A DNA stretch of 35,542 nucleotides, taken from assembly GCA_002336855.1 (NCBI GenBank), contig DDEV01000067.1, positions 1-35,542 of the forward strand. Reading direction: 5' to 3'. The notes under the pieces were generated by a model. The model was not told the DNA's origin. It saw only the letters and a list, made by a program, of their open reading frames with translations, and ran no database searches. Source of the DNA: Leucobacter sp. UBA1945 (GTDB lineage Bacteria > Actinomycetota > Actinomycetes > Actinomycetales > Microbacteriaceae). Below are positions 32,510 to 35,542 of this stretch, in pieces. Positions within the stretch are counted from its first letter, which is position 1. Each line of letters begins with the position of its first letter. The translations under genes and the position numbers were made by a program.

Positions 32510-33838
32510 ATGGCAAAAAACACCAGCGCGTACGTGTGCTCAGAGTGCGGTTGGCAGGCTCCGAAGTGGGTCGGCCGCTGCGGCGAATGCCAGCAGTGGG
32601 GCACTGTCGCCGAAGCTGGCGCGCCGCGCGCGACCCTCGGCAAGACCGTGCGCGCCTCGGCGCCCGCTCAGGGCCGCGAGGCGAGACCGATCACCGAGCT
32701 CGCCGCCGACTCTGCGGTGCACCGCCCCAGCGGCATCGGCGAGCTTGACCGCGTGCTCGGCGGCGGCATTGTGCCGGGCGCTGCGGTGCTGTTCTCGGGC
32801 GAGCCGGGCGTCGGCAAGTCGACGCTGCTGCTCGATGTTGCCGCGAGGGTGTCCAGCACTGGCGCTCGGGTGCTGTATGCGAGCGGCGAAGAGTCGACGG
32901 GGCAGATTCGCATGCGCGCCGAGCGCACCGGCGCTCTGCACGACTCCCTCTATCTTGCGAGCGAGAACGACCTCGCGACGGTGCTCGGCCACATCGAGGC
33001 GGTGCAACCCGAGCTGGTAATCGTCGACTCGGTGCAGACCCTCGCGAGCGATCAGGTTGAGGGGAGCGCCGGCGGGCCGGCCCAGGTGCGCGAGGTCGCG
33101 AGCGCACTGATTCGCGAGGCGAAGGCGAGAGAATTGCCGATCGTGCTCGTCGGGCACGTCACGAAAGACGGCAGTGTCGCCGGGCCTCGCCTGCTCGAGC
33201 ACCTCGTCGACGTGGTCTGCCACTTTGAGGGCGACAGGCAGAGCGCTCTGCGCTTTTTGCGCAGCCTGAAGAACCGCTTCGGCCCAACCGATGAGATCGG
33301 CTGCTTCGAGATGACGAGCAGCGGCATCGCAGAGGTGCCAGACCCATCGGGGCTGTTTCTCAGCAGGGGGCAGGAGCCAGTGAGTGGCACCTGTGCGACG
33401 GTCGCTATGGAGGGCAGGCGCGCGCTGCCCGTCGAAGTGCAGGCACTCGTCGCGGGCAGCGCGACACCGAACCCGCGCCGCGTGACGAGCGGCGTCGACT
33501 CAGCGCGCGTCGCGATGATTCTCGCCGTGCTCGAGCGTCGGGTCGGGGTGAAGCTGCACGACAAAGACGTCTACGTCTCAACGGTCGGCGGCGTGCGCCT
33601 CGTCGAGCCTGCGGCCGACCTGGCAATCGCGCTCGCGGTGATCTCTGCGGTTGCCGACAGGCCACTGCCGCACGACCTCGCGGCAATCGGTGAGCTCAGC
33701 CTCGCCGGCGAGATCAGGCCGGTTGTCGGTGGCACACAGCGGGCGAGCGAGGCGCGGCGACTCGGCTATCGCGGCCTGATCGATGCAGAGGCGGGCACCC
33801 TGCGCCGGGCGAGGCAGCTCGCCTGGGGCGAGGGTTGA
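32510..33838 (+). CDS. radA: DNA repair protein RadA
   Basis: The 442-residue RadA (Sms) is a DnaB-like ATPase that promotes branch migration in recombination and repair. It has an N-terminal four-Cys zinc finger (C10, C13, C24, C27), a RecA-type ATPase domain with Walker A GEPGVGKST (97-105), the RadA-specific KNRFG motif (254-258) and a C-terminal Lon-like domain (RALPVEVQALVAGSATPNPR, then VSTVGGVRLVEPAADLAIAL). Length is normal. No Shine-Dalgarno is present; TAGTGT six bases upstream of the ATG could be a -10 of a leaderless transcript. mqo follows 82 bp later with its own promoter-like site. Confidence 0.96.
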   Translation: MAKNTSAYVCSECGWQAPKWVGRCGECQQWGTVAEAGAPRATLGKTVRASAPAQGREARPITELAADSAVHRPSGIGELDRVLGGGIVPGAAVLFSGEPGVGKSTLLLDVAARVSSTGARVLYASGEESTGQIRMRAERTGALHDSLYLASENDLATVLGHIEAVQPELVIVDSVQTLASDQVEGSAGGPAQVREVASALIREAKARELPIVLVGHVTKDGSVAGPRLLEHLVDVVCHFEGDRQSALRFLRSLKNRFGPTDEIGCFEMTSSGIAEVPDPSGLFLSRGQEPVSGTCATVAMEGRRALPVEVQALVAGSATPNPRRVTSGVDSARVAMILAVLERRVGVKLHDKDVYVSTVGGVRLVEPAADLAIALAVISAVADRPLPHDLAAIGELSLAGEIRPVVGGTQRASEARRLGYRGLIDAEAGTLRRARQLAWGEG

Positions 33839-33906
33839 TCCTCGCCGTGAATTATGCGGGCCGACGCCCGAAACGATGCAATGGCACCGATGCATGCCAG
33901 GAGAGG

Positions 33907-33912
33907 TAGAAT
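33907..33912 (+). promoter_or_regulatory. Candidate -10 box for a leaderless mqo transcript
   Basis: TAGAAT lies eight bases before the GTG start of mqo, placing a transcription start at or within two bases of the start codon. No clear -35 is seen at 17-18 bp. A GGAGAGG further upstream (33899-33906) is too distant for a normal ribosome site, which supports leaderless initiation. Confidence 0.45.
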
Positions 33913-33920
33913 TAGACATC

Positions 33921-35444
33921 GTGAGCAAGAACACGGTTGACGTAGCACTCATCGGCGGCGGCATTATGAGCGCCACTCTCGGCACCCTCATTCAGCAGGT
34001 GCAGCCGGACTGGACGATTCAGATCATCGAGTCTCGCGCAGAGGTGGCGACCGAATCCAGCAACGCCTGGAACAACGCGGGCACCGGCCACGCCGCGCTC
34101 TGCGAGCTGAACTACATGCCTGAGGCGGCCGACGGCAGCCTCAGCGCCAAGAAGGCCATCGAGATCAATGAGCAGTTTCAGCTCTCGCGCCAGTGGTGGT
34201 CCTCGCTCGTCAAGCAGGGTGTGCTCGGTGAGCCGAGCGGCTTCATCAACGCGACTCCGCACATGACATTCGTGCAGGGCGAGAAGAACGTCGACTACCT
34301 GCGTCGCCGCTTCGAGATTCTGAAGAGCGAGCCGCTGTTCTCTGACATGGAGTTCAGTGAAGACCCCGAGACGATCGCTGAGTGGGCTCCGATGCTCATC
34401 GAGCGCCGCTCGAAGAGCGAGGTATTCGCTGCCACCCGCTCAGAGAGCGGCACCGATGTCGACTTCGGCGAGGTCACTCGCCAGCTCATCAGCCAGCTCG
34501 TCGCATCGGGTGCGACCCTCTCGCTCGGCCAAGAGGCCACCAAGCTGCGCCGCCTGAACGACGGTAGCTGGGACATCGACATTCGTCACCGCGCGGGCTA
34601 CTCGACGAGCACGCTGAACGCGCGTTTTGTGTTCGTCGGCGCCGGTGGTGGCGCGCTTTCGCTGCTGCAGTCGTCTGGCATTCCCGAGATCAAGGGCTTC
34701 GGCGGGTTCCCGATCAGCGGCAAGTTTTTGCGCTGTGACAACCCCGAGGTCGTGCGCGAGCACCGCGCCAAGGTCTACGGCAAGGCGGCCGTCGGTGCGC
34801 CCCCGATGTCGGTTCCGCACCTCGACACTCGCATCGTCGACGGTAAGGCAAGCCTCCTGTTCGGCCCGTACGCAGGCTTCAGCCCGAACTTCTTGAAGAA
34901 GGGTTCGTGGTGGGATCTGCCGGGCTCGATTCGCACCCATAACCTCGGCCCGATGATTCAGGTCGGTCTCAAAGAGTTCGGCCTTGAGAAGTACCTGCTG
35001 ACCGAGCTGTTCGCGAGCCGCGAGAAGCAGCTCGAGGCGCTGCGCGCGTACATGCCGTCGGCTCGCTCCGAAGACTGGCACATGATCACCGCCGGCCAGC
35101 GCGTGCAGGTGATGAAGAAAGACCCGCAGAAGGGCGGCATTCTGCAGTTCGGCACCGAGGTCATCACCGGTGCCGAGGGCAGCATCGCCGGTCTGCTCGG
35201 CGCCTCGCCCGGTGCGTCGACGGCGGTGCATGCCATGCTCGACGTGATGCAGAAGTGCTTCCCCGAGAAGTTCGAGAACGAGTGGAAGGCAGAGGTGCTC
35301 AAGCACATTCCCGCCTACGGCACTGGCGTCAACCATGACGCAGCTCTCGCGGCAGAGACCCTCCAGGCGACGGGCGAGACGCTCGGTCTGATCGCGTCGA
35401 ATGACGCGACTCAGGCTGTCGAAGCCGACGCCATCACCGCGTAG
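33921..35444 (+). CDS. mqo: Malate:quinone oxidoreductase
   Basis: The 507-residue FAD enzyme oxidises L-malate to oxaloacetate and passes electrons to the quinone pool at the inner face of the membrane, replacing or complementing malate dehydrogenase. The dinucleotide-binding motif ALIGGGIMSATLG (about 9-21), the Mqo signatures NAWNNAGTGHAALCELNYMP (about 48-67) and ATPHMTFVQGEKNV, and the C-terminal GLLGASPGASTAVHAMLDVM are all clear. The start is GTG at 33921: family members begin (M)SKNTVDVALIGGG, while an in-frame ATG at 33894 adds residues relatives lack. Intact and of normal length. Confidence 0.96.
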   Translation: MSKNTVDVALIGGGIMSATLGTLIQQVQPDWTIQIIESRAEVATESSNAWNNAGTGHAALCELNYMPEAADGSLSAKKAIEINEQFQLSRQWWSSLVKQGVLGEPSGFINATPHMTFVQGEKNVDYLRRRFEILKSEPLFSDMEFSEDPETIAEWAPMLIERRSKSEVFAATRSESGTDVDFGEVTRQLISQLVASGATLSLGQEATKLRRLNDGSWDIDIRHRAGYSTSTLNARFVFVGAGGGALSLLQSSGIPEIKGFGGFPISGKFLRCDNPEVVREHRAKVYGKAAVGAPPMSVPHLDTRIVDGKASLLFGPYAGFSPNFLKKGSWWDLPGSIRTHNLGPMIQVGLKEFGLEKYLLTELFASREKQLEALRAYMPSARSEDWHMITAGQRVQVMKKDPQKGGILQFGTEVITGAEGSIAGLLGASPGASTAVHAMLDVMQKCFPEKFENEWKAEVLKHIPAYGTGVNHDAALAAETLQATGETLGLIASNDATQAVEADAITA

Positions 35445-35455
35445 TTTCGCCATCG

Positions 35456-35542
35456 ATGGCTCGGCGATCCTTTTCGATTGCCGCCGTGGCCGCGCTGTGC
35501 CTTGCCGCCTGCGTCGGGCTCGCTGCGTGCGCTGGCGGAACC
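35456..35542 (+). CDS. Start of a lipoprotein gene (runs off the window)
   Basis: The first 29 codons read MARRSFSIAAVAALCLAACV, then GLAACAGGT: a basic n-region, a hydrophobic core and lipobox-like LAAC twice, with Cys at 19 and 25 as possible lipidation sites. The product is a predicted membrane lipoprotein of unknown function. It starts 11 bp after the mqo stop, with no obvious ribosome site. Confidence 0.6.
   Translation, partial: MARRSFSIAAVAALCLAACVGLAACAGGT

Noticed and set aside
1..35542. CRISPR arrays, rRNA genes and att sites
   Set aside because: No regularly spaced repeats, no rRNA-like sequence and no paired direct repeats around the integrase fragment were seen by eye.

Overview
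The window reads as chromosome of a high-GC actinomycete, most likely of the family Microbacteriaceae (a Leucobacter-like organism is my guess). The grounds are the GC-rich coding bias, several probable leaderless genes with an extended -10 just upstream of the start, MalK/UgpC-type sugar transport, CueP, the short DNA polymerase I-like exonuclease/polymerase typical of actinobacteria, RadA, and a membrane malate:quinone oxidoreductase. No rRNA, tRNA or CRISPR array is visible.

Region 1 (1-1676) is scarred. A tyrosine-recombinase fragment runs off the left edge and is cut by an IS3-family element (182-1477). On its far side only the last 53 codons of an amidohydrolase gene survive, followed by a strong hairpin. 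The element has no obvious target duplication, which suggests an IS-linked deletion.

Region 2 (1706-10674) is a complete-looking uptake and catabolism locus. A minus-strand operon encodes a lipoprotein binding protein, a MalK/UgpC-type ATPase, two permeases and a metallo-beta-lactamase-fold (MBL) hydrolase with beta-CASP-like features. A divergent plus-strand pair encodes a HAD phosphatase and a second, paralogous MBL hydrolase. An RpiR/MurR-type regulator closes the set. A 22-bp imperfect palindrome in the divergent promoter region is the best operator candidate. The substrate cannot be read from sequence. The combination of sugar-type importer, phosphatase, sugar-phosphate-sensing regulator and two nuclease-like hydrolases has no pathway that I recognise, and it is my best candidate for an undescribed system.

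Region 3 (10782-17912) is accessory: a NYN-LOTUS putative RNase, a 908-residue glycine-rich/Ig-like surface protein with an LPXTG-like anchor, two small unknown genes, a decayed IS3-family element (15334-16423), a 31-codon peptide gene with a textbook ribosome site and a terminator, a DUF3237 gene, a 450-bp gene-free structured stretch, and a 5'-truncated DUF378 relic.

Region 4 (18007-35542) looks like stable chromosome. It holds a beta-helix/tandem AAA+ fusion protein, a small membrane protein, an MpaB-family oxygenase, two VOC proteins, an OhrR-type regulator with paired operators, a YdeI/OmdA protein, a GT4 glycosyltransferase, an OafA-type acyltransferase, an M23 peptidase, the polymerase, CueP with a CsoR-like site over its start, DUF808, radA, mqo and the start of a lipoprotein gene.
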